DNA from: Streptomyces silvae
Lineage (GTDB): Bacteria; Actinomycetota; Actinomycetes; Streptomycetales; Streptomycetaceae
Assembly: GCF_016745505.1 (NCBI RefSeq)
Contig: NZ_JAERUC010000195.1
Span: 1 to 64,000, forward strand
DNA: 64,000 bases
Direction: 5' to 3'
Positions within the stretch are counted from its first letter, which is position 1; each line of letters opens with the position of its first letter. Under the pieces are notes generated by a model that was not told the DNA's origin, ran no database searches, and was given only the letters and a program-made list of their open reading frames with translations. The position numbers were made by a program, and so were the translations under genes. Below, piece after piece: positions 52,540 to 61,290 of the stretch.

Positions 52540-53142
52540 TTACTTGGCCGCGGCGCCGGTGGCCTTGGCGGCAGGGACGGGGCTGTAGTAGACGGAGCGT
52601 CCCTGCTTGGAGCGCTCCAGCAGCCCGTGCGCGACGCCCTGCTCGAGGGTGTTCCGCACCACCGTGACCTGGGTGGTGCGCTGGGGGTGAGCCTCGGTCA
52701 GGGCCGCGGCCACCTCTGCGGCGGACTTCGGCTCCCTCTGGTCCGCGAGATATCCGGTGACCAGCTCACGCCACGTCGGTTCCCCGGACTTCTTGGCCGT
52801 CCCGGTCTCACCTGCGGGCGTCTGCCGGTCGGTCCGAGCGCGGGGCTTCGGCGTGCTGCCGCCCTTCGGCGACGCCTTCTTGGCCTTGGGGCTGCGGGCC
52901 GCCGGGACGGTCGCCGCCGCCTTCACCGCCTTGCTCCTGCTCGCGGCGGGCGCCGCGACACCCAGTACTTCTTGCATCTTGACCAAGATCTGCTCGCCCT
53001 CCTCCAGCTGGATGAGCTCGTCCTGCAGTCGGGTCAGCTCGGCGCGCGCCCGGTCCTGTTCGCTCCGGTTGGCTGCCAGATCGTCCGTGATGCGCTGCGC
53101 ATAATCTGCGCTGATGCCGGATGTAGGAGTGTTTTCGGACAT
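52540..53142 (-). CDS. Coiled-coil/basic-linker/winged-helix protein
   Basis: 200 residues. Residues ~14-60 are a coiled coil (ANRSEQDRARAELTRLQDEL then EGEQILVKMQEVLG); ~68-120 a Lys/Ala/Pro-rich basic linker of histone-like character; ~125-195 a winged-helix-like domain (WRELVTGYLADQREPKSAAEV, RNTLEQGVAHGLLERS, SVYYSP). The stop is TAA. A DNA-binding, possibly nucleoid-associated role is an inference. Confidence 0.75.
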   Translation of the reverse strand: MSENTPTSGISADYAQRITDDLAANRSEQDRARAELTRLQDELIQLEEGEQILVKMQEVLGVAAPAASRSKAVKAAATVPAARSPKAKKASPKGGSTPKPRARTDRQTPAGETGTAKKSGEPTWRELVTGYLADQREPKSAAEVAAALTEAHPQRTTQVTVVRNTLEQGVAHGLLERSKQGRSVYYSPVPAAKATGAAAK

Positions 53143-53657
53143 GCAGTCCTCGTCTTTCGCTGTGTGTCTCAAACGGCCTATAGCGGCTGATGCTACCGAC
53201 ACGGGCGTAGGTAACACCCGGTGGATCCCGAATCGCCACGGATGTGTGCCCTTTTCATATGCCGGGGGCGGACGGAGCGGAGGTGTGCCGCGTCCGAACG
53301 TGCGGGCCTCCACGCCATGACGACCCGGCAAGGTTGGCCCGAAGTTGTTGCCCGTACGTGTGTCCTCAGGAGGGCGCGGACGGGAACGTGTCCCACCCCG
53401 CCGCGAGCAATGGGGTGACGCACATCCGAAGTTCACGCCCAAATCACGCCGTAGGAGTGAGCCGATCCCACCGGACGCGCACATCGCGTCGTTGCTCTCT
53501 GGTGGGGGCCGGTTTCGCCATGTAGCGTCACTGCCAGATGTCGTGGTTCGCCTGCCTGCCCGCGCTTCGGTGCGGGCGTTTTGCTGGGCAGACACGGAAC
53601 CACGACGCCTCCGGGACCGCGAGGTGCGGGTCCGGATCTCAAAGGGAAGGCACGAGC
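53143..53657. other. Intergenic stretch between the wHTH gene and cspA
   Basis: 515 bp with no gene. The left ~390 bp show nothing clear beyond the upstream region of the minus-strand gene. The right ~120 bp hold the structured leader of the cold-shock gene. Confidence 0.5.
53540..53606 (+). promoter_or_regulatory. Nested hairpin in the cspA leader
   Basis: Outer arms GTCGTGGTTC (53540-53549) and GAACCACGAC (53597-53606) enclose CTGCC/GGCAG (53552-53556 and 53587-53591), which enclose GCCCGC/GCGGGC (53558-53563 and 53572-53577). All pairings are perfect. It ends ~50 nt before the cspA ATG. Cold-shock mRNAs in other bacteria have temperature-responsive leaders; this is a candidate of that kind. 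Confidence 0.6.
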
Positions 53658-53861
53658 ATGGCCAGCGGAACCGTCAAGTGGTTCAACGCCGAAAAGGGTT
53701 TCGGCTTCATCCAGCAGGACGGCGGCGGTCCGGACGTCTTCGCGCACTACTCCGCCATCAACGCCACCGGCTTCCGTGAGCTCCAGGAAGGCCAGGCCGT
53801 GACCTTCGACGTCACCCAGGGCCAGAAGGGCCCGCAGGCGGAGAACATCACCACCGCCTGA
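53658..53861 (+). CDS. cspA: Cold-shock protein, CspA family
   Basis: 67 residues with both RNA-binding motifs: KGFGFIQQDG (RNP1) and DVFAHYSAI (RNP2). Single-stranded nucleic-acid chaperone. Ribosome site GGGAAGG precedes the ATG. It has a long, structured leader and its own terminator. Streptomyces have several paralogues; which one this is cannot be told. Confidence 0.96.
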   Translation: MASGTVKWFNAEKGFGFIQQDGGGPDVFAHYSAINATGFRELQEGQAVTFDVTQGQKGPQAENITTA

Positions 53862-53881
53862 GCGCGTAGGCCGAGACAGCC

Positions 53882-53914
53882 AGGCCCTCGGAGGGAACAA
53901 CCGTCCGAGGGCCT
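53882..53914 (+). terminator. Hairpin terminator after cspA
   Basis: AGGCCCTCGGA and TCCGAGGGCCT are perfect 11-bp arms with an 11-nt loop, 20 bp after the stop. Confidence 0.85.
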
Positions 53915-54036
53915 GCTGTTCCGCACACGTTCACCCTGCCGGAAACGGCCCTGCGGCCTCGACACGACCGGAACCGGTCCGGCCGGCATCGGGCGTCGGA
54001 CCTCCCGGCCCGCCCCGCTCATCGAGGAGGCAGCAC

Positions 54037-55359
54037 GTGGAGTCGGACGACGGCATGGGCAGCGGCGATCAGCAGGCGCAGGTGATCGTGGTGGGCGCGG
54101 GGCCCGCCGGCTCGGCTGCGGCACTCCACCTGGCGCGCGCCGGCGTGGACGTGGTGCTGCTGGAGAAGGGCACCTTCCCCCGCGACAAGGTGTGCGGGGA
54201 CGGCCTGACCCCGCGAGGCGTACAGCAGTTGGTGCGCATGGGCGTCGACATCGACGCCCCCGGCTGGATGCGGACCAAAGGCATGCGATGGGTCTGCGGA
54301 GGACGCCAGGTACACATCGACTGGCCCCGCTCCGGCAGCCATCCGGACTTCGGCCTGACCCGCTCCCGCCACGACTTCGACGACATCCTGGCCCAGCACG
54401 CCGTGGCCGCCGGGGCGAGGCTGTGCCTGGAGACGAAGGCCACGGCCCCGCTGACCGACCGTGCCGGACGCATCGTCGGCGTGAGCACCGTCGCCGGAGC
54501 TGACAAGCAGCCGAAGAACTTCCACGCACCCGTGGTGATCGCCGCCGACGGTGCCTCCGCCCGGACCGCCCTCGCCATGGGGCTGGAGCGGGACCGCAGC
54601 AGGCCGATGGCCACCGCCGCCCGGCGCTACTACCGCAGCGAGGCCCGCACCCACGACCCGTATCTGGAGCTCTGGGCCGACCTGCTCTGCTCCCGTACGG
54701 GCCGTGACCTGCCGGGATACGGATGGATCTTCCCCCTCGGCGACGGCCGGGTCAACGTCGGCCTGGGCGCACTGCCGCACCGCGCCCACGGCTCGGTGGA
54801 CCTGCGGGCCACCATGGACCGATGGCTCACCCGGGTGCCCCACCACTGGGATCTGCGCGAGGAGAACGCCGACTCCCCGCTGCGCAGCGCCGCCCTCCCC
54901 ATGGGCTTCAACCGCCGCCCCCAGTACCGTCGCGGCCTGCTCCTGGTCGGTGACAGCGCCGGCATGGTCAGCCCGTGGAGCGGCGAAGGCATCGTCCAGG
55001 CGATGGAGGCGGGAGAGGTCGCGGCCGAGACCGTCGCACTCGCCCTGCACCGCCGGGCCGGCCCGGGCCGTGAGCAGGCGCTGCACCAGTACGTGAGCGA
55101 AGTGAACCGCCGCTGGGGGCGCTACTACCGGCTGGGCAACACCGTCGCCGATCTGGTGCTCGCCCGCTACGGCTACCGGCCGCTCCTCGGCCCCCGTGTC
55201 ATGGCCTCGCCCGCTCTGGTGCGCACCCTGGCCCGGCTGCTGACGCACGGGAGCGACGCACCCTCCGACGACCTGATCGACACCCTCGTCAGTGGAATCG
55301 TACGGATGGTCCCGGCGCCGGGCCGCAGCGCGCGAGGCCTGGGCGCCCGCCGCCGGTGA
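54037..55359 (+). CDS. Geranylgeranyl-reductase-family FAD-dependent oxidoreductase
   Basis: 440 residues from the GTG at 54037 (GAGGAGG upstream). FAD-binding VIVVGAGPAGSAAALHLARAG (~17-37), then PRDKVCGDGLTPRG and the second FAD motif LLVGDSAGMVSPWSGEGI (~305). The family reduces isoprenoid double bonds, for instance menaquinone side chains or archaeal-type lipids, using FAD and a reductant. No prenyltransferase is nearby, so the substrate cannot be given. Confidence 0.9.
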   Translation: MESDDGMGSGDQQAQVIVVGAGPAGSAAALHLARAGVDVVLLEKGTFPRDKVCGDGLTPRGVQQLVRMGVDIDAPGWMRTKGMRWVCGGRQVHIDWPRSGSHPDFGLTRSRHDFDDILAQHAVAAGARLCLETKATAPLTDRAGRIVGVSTVAGADKQPKNFHAPVVIAADGASARTALAMGLERDRSRPMATAARRYYRSEARTHDPYLELWADLLCSRTGRDLPGYGWIFPLGDGRVNVGLGALPHRAHGSVDLRATMDRWLTRVPHHWDLREENADSPLRSAALPMGFNRRPQYRRGLLLVGDSAGMVSPWSGEGIVQAMEAGEVAAETVALALHRRAGPGREQALHQYVSEVNRRWGRYYRLGNTVADLVLARYGYRPLLGPRVMASPALVRTLARLLTHGSDAPSDDLIDTLVSGIVRMVPAPGRSARGLGARRR

Positions 55360-55437
55360 CCAGGCTTCGCCGGTGACCTCCGACTATGTGGGTAGCCGTA
55401 GGGAGACGCGAAACCGAAGGCGCACCGAGGAGCTCTC

Positions 55438-55746
55438 ATGACCACATTCGTGATCACCGTGCCCGGCACATTCGTCACGGACGTCACGGACACGTCCCGT
55501 GCCGTCCTGGAGCGCAAACTGGCCACACAGCACACCGACGTGAGCGAGAGCGAAGGCCTCGATCTGCTCACCCTCAACGATGACGCCACCTTCTCCATCC
55601 GGCTGGAGGTCGACGCTGCGGACCGGTACGAGGCGGAACTGGCCGCCGTGCGACTCGTCTCCGACGCCCTGCGGGAGACGGGCTTCTCGGAGAAGGACGC
55701 ACCCCTGGGACCGCCCGCCGTCACCGGGATCGACAGCGACCTCTGA
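55438..55746 (+). CDS. Small protein of unknown function
   Basis: 102 residues starting MTTFVITVPGTFVTDVTDTS; acidic, no signal. The middle FSIRLEVDAADRYEAELAAV reads as a strand and a helix. GGAGC precedes the ATG. Family not recognised. It follows the flavoprotein gene by 78 bp on the same strand. Confidence 0.65.
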   Translation: MTTFVITVPGTFVTDVTDTSRAVLERKLATQHTDVSESEGLDLLTLNDDATFSIRLEVDAADRYEAELAAVRLVSDALRETGFSEKDAPLGPPAVTGIDSDL

Positions 55747-55858
55747 CAGGCAGCGGTCTCCGGCAGCCGGCGATCTCTGACCGGCAGCCGTCTCCGACCG
55801 CCGGCGAGCACTGATCAGCGGCTCGGGGGAGCATGCCCTACGCCGGTCCTGGCTCCCC

Positions 55859-56725
55859 CTACTCCGGCGGAGCGGCTGAGAGGTCCCGGTCCGCGGCCCA
55901 CGAGGCGAGGATGCGCAGCCCGTCGTGGGTGGGGGTGCCGGGCTCGGCGGTCCAGACGACCAGTTGCTGATCGGGGTCGGTGCTGGCGGTCAGGGTGTCC
56001 CAGTCCAGGGAGAGCTCTCCCGCGACCGGATGGTGGAGCACCTTCGTGCCGACACTCAGGGTGGCGACGTGGTGCCCGGCCCACCACTGGCGGAAGTCCG
56101 GGTCCTGGACGGACAGCTCGCCGACCAATGCGGTCAGCCGAGGGTCGTCAGGATATTTCGCGGCCTCCATACGTAATTGCGCGACGCTGGTGCGGGCGAC
56201 ACTCTTCCAATCGGCGTACAGCGTGCGCATTGCAGGGTCCGTGAAAAGGATGCGTACATAGTTGCGGTGCTTTTCCGGGACGGCCGAGAAATCGGTGACC
56301 AATGCCGCCGCGAGCGGATTCCACGCGATGACGTCCATCCGGCGGCCCATCACAACGGCGGGGGTGGAGGTGAGGTCGTCCAGGACCCTGCGCAACTGCG
56401 GCTGTACCTTCTGGCGTGTCCGGCGACGGGGCTTCGCCGTCTCCTTTCCCGCCAGGCCGAACAGATAGCGGCGCTGGTCGTCATCGAGGTGCAGCGCCAC
56501 GGCGATGGCGTCCAGGACAGGCCCCGAGGCGGGCATGCGGCCCTGCTCCAGCCTGGTGTAGTAGTCCGTGGAGATCGCCGCGAGCTGCGCCACCTCTTCC
56601 CTGCGCAACCCGGCGACCCGACGTGGTCCCGTGCTCTCGGGCAGACCCACGGCGCGAGGACTGAGCTCGCCGCGGCGTGCCCTGAGGAACTCGCCCAGTT
56701 CGTTGAGATGCGGTGTCGAACTCAT
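55859..56725 (-). CDS. XRE-type regulator with MmyB-like ligand domain, TTA-containing
   Basis: 288 residues. Helix-turn-helix (~10-80, VAGLRREEVAQLAAISTDYYTRLEQG), then a ligand domain (~105-280) of the MmyB type (MGRRMDVIAWNPLAAAL, WWAGHHVATLSVGTKVLHHPVAG). Members bind small hydrophobic or fatty ligands. Codon 184 is TTA (56174-56176), so production should depend on bldA. The ATG at 56725 gives MSSTPHLNEL. It is divergent from the cupin-led oxidoreductase genes, with palindromic sites between; it is probably their repressor. Confidence 0.9.
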   Translation of the reverse strand: MSSTPHLNELGEFLRARRGELSPRAVGLPESTGPRRVAGLRREEVAQLAAISTDYYTRLEQGRMPASGPVLDAIAVALHLDDDQRRYLFGLAGKETAKPRRRTRQKVQPQLRRVLDDLTSTPAVVMGRRMDVIAWNPLAAALVTDFSAVPEKHRNYVRILFTDPAMRTLYADWKSVARTSVAQLRMEAAKYPDDPRLTALVGELSVQDPDFRQWWAGHHVATLSVGTKVLHHPVAGELSLDWDTLTASTDPDQQLVVWTAEPGTPTHDGLRILASWAADRDLSAAPPE

Positions 56726-56771
56726 GCTCCCAGTGTGACAGCGAGTGCGTTTCGCGTGAGGGGGAGGAATC

Positions 56772-56807
56772 TCTCCCAGGATGCTTTCTCCCAGGAGAAA
56801 ATTCTCC
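56772..56807. promoter_or_regulatory. Overlapping operators between XRE regulator and cupin gene
   Basis: TCTCCCAGGA occurs at 56772-56781 and 56787-56796 (15-bp step). From 56786 to 56807, TTCTCC and GGAGAA arms make two overlapping 6-2-6 inverted repeats that share the middle GGAGAA arm. A multi-subunit operator for the divergent regulator is likely. Confidence 0.7.
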
Positions 56808-56992
56808 TCTGCGCACGGCTGCGCCCAGGTGCAATCCTGGACATCAGGCCGGGAGTAAACCGACGAAGAAGCCGCGAACGAATCGGCGCGGCCCCATCGG
56901 CCGACAGCTTTTGTTCGGCCCGGCACCCGGCAAAGAAATCACCGCCGACGGCGCAGATACCCACCCCCACCACACACAAGGAACAGCCCGCC

Positions 56993-57412
56993 ATGGAATT
57001 CGTACATCAACAGGCAACGGCCAAGGGCCCCGAGGAATGGTTCACCGGAGACGTGTGGTTCGACGCCCTCTACGCGGGTACCGAGCCGTCCCGGATGCGG
57101 GCCAACATGGTGCGCTTCTCCCCGGGCGCCCGCACCGCCTGGCACCACCACGCCGTCGGCCAGACTCTGCACGTCGTCGCAGGTACCGCCCTGGTCGGCA
57201 CCCGTGACGGAACAGTCCTCGAGGCATACCCGGGCGAGACCGTCACCTGTCCGCCCGGCGAGGAGCACTGGCACGGCGCCACCGAGGACCGCTTCATGGA
57301 GCACCTGGCGCTCTGGGAAGCCCCCGCTCCCGGTGACGACCGGCCCGAGACCACCTGGCTGGAGAAGGTCACCGAGGCGCAGTACACCGGCCCGCGCACC
57401 CGCAGCCGCTGA
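56993..57412 (+). CDS. Cupin-domain protein
   Basis: 139 residues, single cupin. FSPGARTAWHHHAVGQTLHVVAG gives the first metal-binding motif (two or three His plus Gln) and CPPGEEHWHGA the second. It starts the divergent gene set; related cupins occur beside the same kinds of quinone reductases in other actinomycetes. AAGGAA lies upstream of the ATG. Possibly an isomerase or decarboxylase; substrate unknown. Confidence 0.88.
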   Translation: MEFVHQQATAKGPEEWFTGDVWFDALYAGTEPSRMRANMVRFSPGARTAWHHHAVGQTLHVVAGTALVGTRDGTVLEAYPGETVTCPPGEEHWHGATEDRFMEHLALWEAPAPGDDRPETTWLEKVTEAQYTGPRTRSR

Positions 57413-57441
57413 ACCCCCGCACACGAGGAGGCACCCCCTTC

Positions 57442-58440
57442 ATGCCCACCACGATGACCGCCCTGTTCGGCGGAACAGGCCCCGACTGGACACCGCGCCA
57501 GGTCCCCGTCCCCGCCCCGGGCCCCGGACAGGTCGTGGTGCGCGCCCGAGCGGTGGCGCTCAACAACGCCGACGCCTCCATGCTCGCCGCCGCCGACCCC
57601 ACGGCGGGCGGGACGGGCGAGGAGTACCAGGCCGGCTTCGAGTTCGCGGGCGAGATCACTGCCGTCGGGGAAGGTTCCGGCGCAGGCGACGGCATGCCCG
57701 TGGCCGGAACGCGGGTGACGGGCACCGCCCCGGGCAGCTTCGCCCAGTACGTGGTGGCCGACCACCGGCACGTCCTCCCCGTCCCCGACGAACTGGGCTA
57801 CGAGGAAGCATGCGCGCTGCCCACGGGGCTGCTCACCGAACACGGCGCCCTCGCCGTGGCCGGCTTCCGCGCAGGGCAGTCGGTGCTGATCACCGGAGCA
57901 ACCTCCAGCATCGGCCTGATCGGCGTACGGATCGCCCGCGCCCTGGACGCCGGCCGCATCATCGCCACCACCCGCAACGCCGCGAAGAGCGAACTGCTCG
58001 TGGACGCCGGGGCGGACACCGTCGTCGTCACCGGCGAACAGGACCTGACCCAGGCGGTGCTGGCCGCCACCAGCGGTGAAGGCGTCGACGTAGCACTCGA
58101 CCACGTCGGCGGCCGGACCTTCGCGGACTGCCTGCCCGCCACCCGCACCGACGGCGCCGTGGTGAACATCGGCCGCCTCGACCGGGCCGCGTCCACCATC
58201 GACCTGGACGCCCTGGCCTACCGTCACCTGCGCCTGCACGGCGTGTCCTTCGGATTCTCCCGTCCCGCGGAGCTCGGCAGGGTCATCGCCACGGCCGGGG
58301 AACGGCTGCTGCCCGCGGTCGCCGACGGACGCGTACGGCCCCTGATCGACAGCACCCTGTCCTTCAGCACCGCCGCCCGGGCCGCAGCCCGCCTCCGCTC
58401 ACATCAGGCCCACGGAAAGATCATCCTCAGCGTCCCGTGA
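57442..58440 (+). CDS. Quinone oxidoreductase-type MDR protein, zinc-free
   Basis: 332 residues of the medium-chain dehydrogenase/reductase superfamily. There is no structural or catalytic Cys cluster, as in quinone oxidoreductases. The NADPH loop is VLITGATSSIGLIGVRIARA. EALDHVGG-type DHVGGRTFADCL follows. GAGGAGG precedes the ATG, 29 bp after the cupin stop. It reduces quinones or enones with NADPH. Confidence 0.9.
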   Translation: MPTTMTALFGGTGPDWTPRQVPVPAPGPGQVVVRARAVALNNADASMLAAADPTAGGTGEEYQAGFEFAGEITAVGEGSGAGDGMPVAGTRVTGTAPGSFAQYVVADHRHVLPVPDELGYEEACALPTGLLTEHGALAVAGFRAGQSVLITGATSSIGLIGVRIARALDAGRIIATTRNAAKSELLVDAGADTVVVTGEQDLTQAVLAATSGEGVDVALDHVGGRTFADCLPATRTDGAVVNIGRLDRAASTIDLDALAYRHLRLHGVSFGFSRPAELGRVIATAGERLLPAVADGRVRPLIDSTLSFSTAARAAARLRSHQAHGKIILSVP

Positions 58441-58539
58441 CCCGACACCCACCCCCGGTCCACCGACCCCGCACCGTCGCCTCGTACGGCCGACGGGCGC
58501 GCACCACGATTCACGCAGCAAGAAGCGAGTTGTTCCCCC

Positions 58540-59574
58540 ATGCGGGCCACCTACCTGTACGAAGCCGGCGACGTCCGCGTCCAGGACGCCCCCGACCCGG
58601 TCCTGGAGCAGCCGACCGACGCCGTCGTGCGCGTTCTGCGCTCCTGCGTGTGCGGCAGCGACCTGCACCCGTACCGCACGATGACAGCCGCTGACGGGCC
58701 CGTGCCCATGGGCCACGAGTTCCTCGGCACCGTCGAGGAACTCGGCTCCGAGGTCTCCGGCCTCGAGCGCGGCGACCTGGTGGTCGCACCCTTCGCCTTC
58801 GCCGACAACACCTGTGCGTTCTGCCGGGAAGGCCTGCACACCTCCTGCCCCGACGGCGGATTCTTCGCCGCCGGGACCGGGGGAGCCCAGGCCGAGGCCA
58901 TCCGAGTCCCCCAGGCCCAGGGCACCCTCGTCAAACTCCCCAAGGACGTCGACCACGCCCTGCTGCCCTCGCTGCTGACCCTGGCCGACGTGTACGGCAC
59001 CGGACACCACGCCGCCCACCAGGCCCGGGTACGCCCCGGTGACTCGGTGACCGTCATCGGCGACGGCGCCGTCGGACTGCTCGCCGTCCTGTCGGCCCGG
59101 CGACTCGGCGCCGAACGGATCATCCTGATGGGCCGCCACAAGGACCGCACCGACCTCGGACGCTTCTTCGGCGCCACCGACGTCGTCGCCGCACGCGGTG
59201 AGGAAGGCATCGCCGAGGTCCGCGACCTGACCGGCGGGCACGGCACCCGCGCCGTACTCGAAGCGGTCGGCCACCTGCCCGCGTACGAGATGGCCCTCGG
59301 CGCCGTCCGCCCCGGCGGAGTCATCAGCCGCGTCGGCGTCCCCCAGTACGACGACGCCCCCGTCGGCTTCGGCAGCCTCTTCGGACCGAACGTCACCCTC
59401 ACCGGCGGCCCCGCCCCCGTCCGCGCCTACATCGACGAGCTGCTCCCCGGGGTCCTGGACGGCACCGTCGAACCCGGCCGTGTCGTCGACCGCACCGTCA
59501 CCCTGGAGCAGACGCCCGAGGGGTACCGCGCCATGGACCGGCGCGAAGCACTCAAGGTGCTCGTCACTCCCTGA
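58540..59574 (+). CDS. Zinc-dependent alcohol dehydrogenase-type MDR protein
   Basis: 344 residues. Catalytic zinc site RSCVCGSDLHPY and MGHEFLGTVEE; the structural zinc loop NTCAFCREGLHTSC has three Cys rather than four. NAD(P) loop VTVIGDGAVGLLAVLSARRLG. Third in the cupin gene set, 99 bp after the quinone reductase, so it may have its own promoter. Alcohol or threonine-type dehydrogenase; substrate unknown. Confidence 0.92.
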   Translation: MRATYLYEAGDVRVQDAPDPVLEQPTDAVVRVLRSCVCGSDLHPYRTMTAADGPVPMGHEFLGTVEELGSEVSGLERGDLVVAPFAFADNTCAFCREGLHTSCPDGGFFAAGTGGAQAEAIRVPQAQGTLVKLPKDVDHALLPSLLTLADVYGTGHHAAHQARVRPGDSVTVIGDGAVGLLAVLSARRLGAERIILMGRHKDRTDLGRFFGATDVVAARGEEGIAEVRDLTGGHGTRAVLEAVGHLPAYEMALGAVRPGGVISRVGVPQYDDAPVGFGSLFGPNVTLTGGPAPVRAYIDELLPGVLDGTVEPGRVVDRTVTLEQTPEGYRAMDRREALKVLVTP

Positions 59575-59769
59575 CCGGGGAGGCGGCCTCGGGGCTGGCC
59601 ATGGCGGTCTCCGGGGACAGGCGGCCGCCCCGGAGATCATCCCGGCCGGGCGGGCGCAGCAGGGGGACAACCCCCGCCTCGTCCACCGGCCCGCCGGATG
59701 TCGCCCGGGCCCACCGGTCGGCGATCGTCGATTCCCTGTGCGCACGTCGCGTACGGGGAGAGGGAAAGC

Positions 59770-61104
59770 ATGCGATCCAGGAGTTCCAGGGCCGCAACGG
59801 CCGCCGTGGCACTGGCCCTTGCGGGCGGCGCGATGGTGCCCGCAGCAGCCGCGCCACGGCCGGAACCGGACGGAGTCTGGCGGGTGAAAGGCTACGGGGC
59901 TGTCGTCTCGATCGCGGACGGACGGCTCCAGGAGTACCAGACGAGTGCCGTGAGCTGCCTGAAGGGCGACTCCGCCGACCGGACGGCACGGGGCGTGTTC
60001 ACCGCCGAGGACGGGGCGGTCCTCACCGTCCGGCCGTCAGGGGCGCTGCACGTGGCCGGCTCACCGGGGGACAGGGAACTGCAGCGGCTCGCCGGACTCC
60101 CGGAGGCGTGCACACATCCCACGCCCGACGACCCGGTGACCACGTTCGACGTCTTCTGGCAGTCCTTCGAGGAGCATTACCCCTTCTTCGCCGCCAAAGA
60201 CATCGACTGGCACGCGGTCCGGCACACCTACCGGCCCAGGGTGCACGCCGACACGACCAGGGACCAACTCTTCGCCCTCTTCAGCGAGATGGTGAGGCCT
60301 CTGTACGACGCTCATGTCGCCGTCGTGGACGGCGACCGTTACTTCGCGCAGGTCCGCCCGGGCACCGTCATGCCGAGCGAGGAGCTCGACACCCGGATCA
60401 AGAACCATGTCGTCCGACGGGACCTCGGCGGTGTGAAGCCGCAGGAATTCGCGAACGGCAGGATCAGCTACGCGGACCTGCCCGGCGGACAGGGGTATCT
60501 GCGTATCTCCGGATTCGCCGGCTACACCAGGCAGGACCCCTCGTACTCCGCCCAGTTGGCCGAGCTGGAGGCGGCGCTGGACGCCGTCCTCACCGCCGGA
60601 CGTACGGCCTCCCTCAAGGGGCTGATCATCGACCTGCGGATCAACGGCGGCGGTTCCGACGAACTCGGCCTGCGCATCGCCGAGCGCCTCACCGACTCCC
60701 CGTACCTCGCCTACCGCAAGCGCACCCGGTACACCCGGCCGCAGAGCATCCCCGTGGTGCCGGCGCGGGACGTGCCGCGTTACGACGGTCCGGTCGCCGT
60801 GCTGACCGCAGGGACGACGGTCAGTGCGGGCGAGACCTTCACACAGGCGCTCATCGACCGGCCCGGCAGGACGGTCCGCATCGGGGAGCCCACGCAGGGC
60901 GTCTTCTCCGACACCCTGGACCGCAGGCTGCCCAACGGCATGGAGGTGTGGCTGCCGAACGAGGAGTTCCTGACCCGGTCGGGGCGGACCTTCGACGGCG
61001 CCGGCATTCCGCCGCACATCCGCACACCGGTCTTCACGGAGGAGGAGTTCGCGGACAACCGGGACTCGGCCTTCGACACGGCGGTGGCGGTGCTTCGGCG
61101 CTGA
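59770..61104 (+). CDS. Secreted S41-family (C-terminal processing type) peptidase
   Basis: 444 residues with a signal peptide (1-~28, PAAAAPRP). N-terminal TPR/SH3-like region, then the S41 core: GYLRISGFAGYT, LIIDLRINGGGSDELGLRIAERL and the nucleophile Ser in TAGTTVSAGETFTQALI. The start at 59770 gives MRSRSSRAAT after GGGAAAGC. PDZ domain not evident, as in interphotoreceptor-type S41 proteins. Extracellular; substrate unknown. Confidence 0.9.
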   Translation: MRSRSSRAATAAVALALAGGAMVPAAAAPRPEPDGVWRVKGYGAVVSIADGRLQEYQTSAVSCLKGDSADRTARGVFTAEDGAVLTVRPSGALHVAGSPGDRELQRLAGLPEACTHPTPDDPVTTFDVFWQSFEEHYPFFAAKDIDWHAVRHTYRPRVHADTTRDQLFALFSEMVRPLYDAHVAVVDGDRYFAQVRPGTVMPSEELDTRIKNHVVRRDLGGVKPQEFANGRISYADLPGGQGYLRISGFAGYTRQDPSYSAQLAELEAALDAVLTAGRTASLKGLIIDLRINGGGSDELGLRIAERLTDSPYLAYRKRTRYTRPQSIPVVPARDVPRYDGPVAVLTAGTTVSAGETFTQALIDRPGRTVRIGEPTQGVFSDTLDRRLPNGMEVWLPNEEFLTRSGRTFDGAGIPPHIRTPVFTEEEFADNRDSAFDTAVAVLRR

Positions 61105-61244
61105 GGACCGTCCGGCTCCTGGTGTCACGAGCCGGGGGACGGGGGCGGTGTCGGTGGGTAGGGCGGCCGGGGCGGAATCCGCGGCCGGGCCGCCGGTGCG
61201 ACGATCGGTGGCGGCGCGGGCCCCGAAAAAGGACGGACCGGCTG

Positions 61245-61271
61245 CCGGGAATCCCGTGCGGGGAATCCCGG
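61245..61271. terminator. Hairpin between S41 and SGNH genes
   Basis: CCGGGAATCCCG and CGGGGAATCCCGG pair over 11 of 12 positions; the repeated GGGAATCCC makes it also a direct repeat. It lies between converging genes, so it should serve both. Confidence 0.6.
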
Positions 61272-61290
61272 CCTCCCACCTCGGCGGAGG

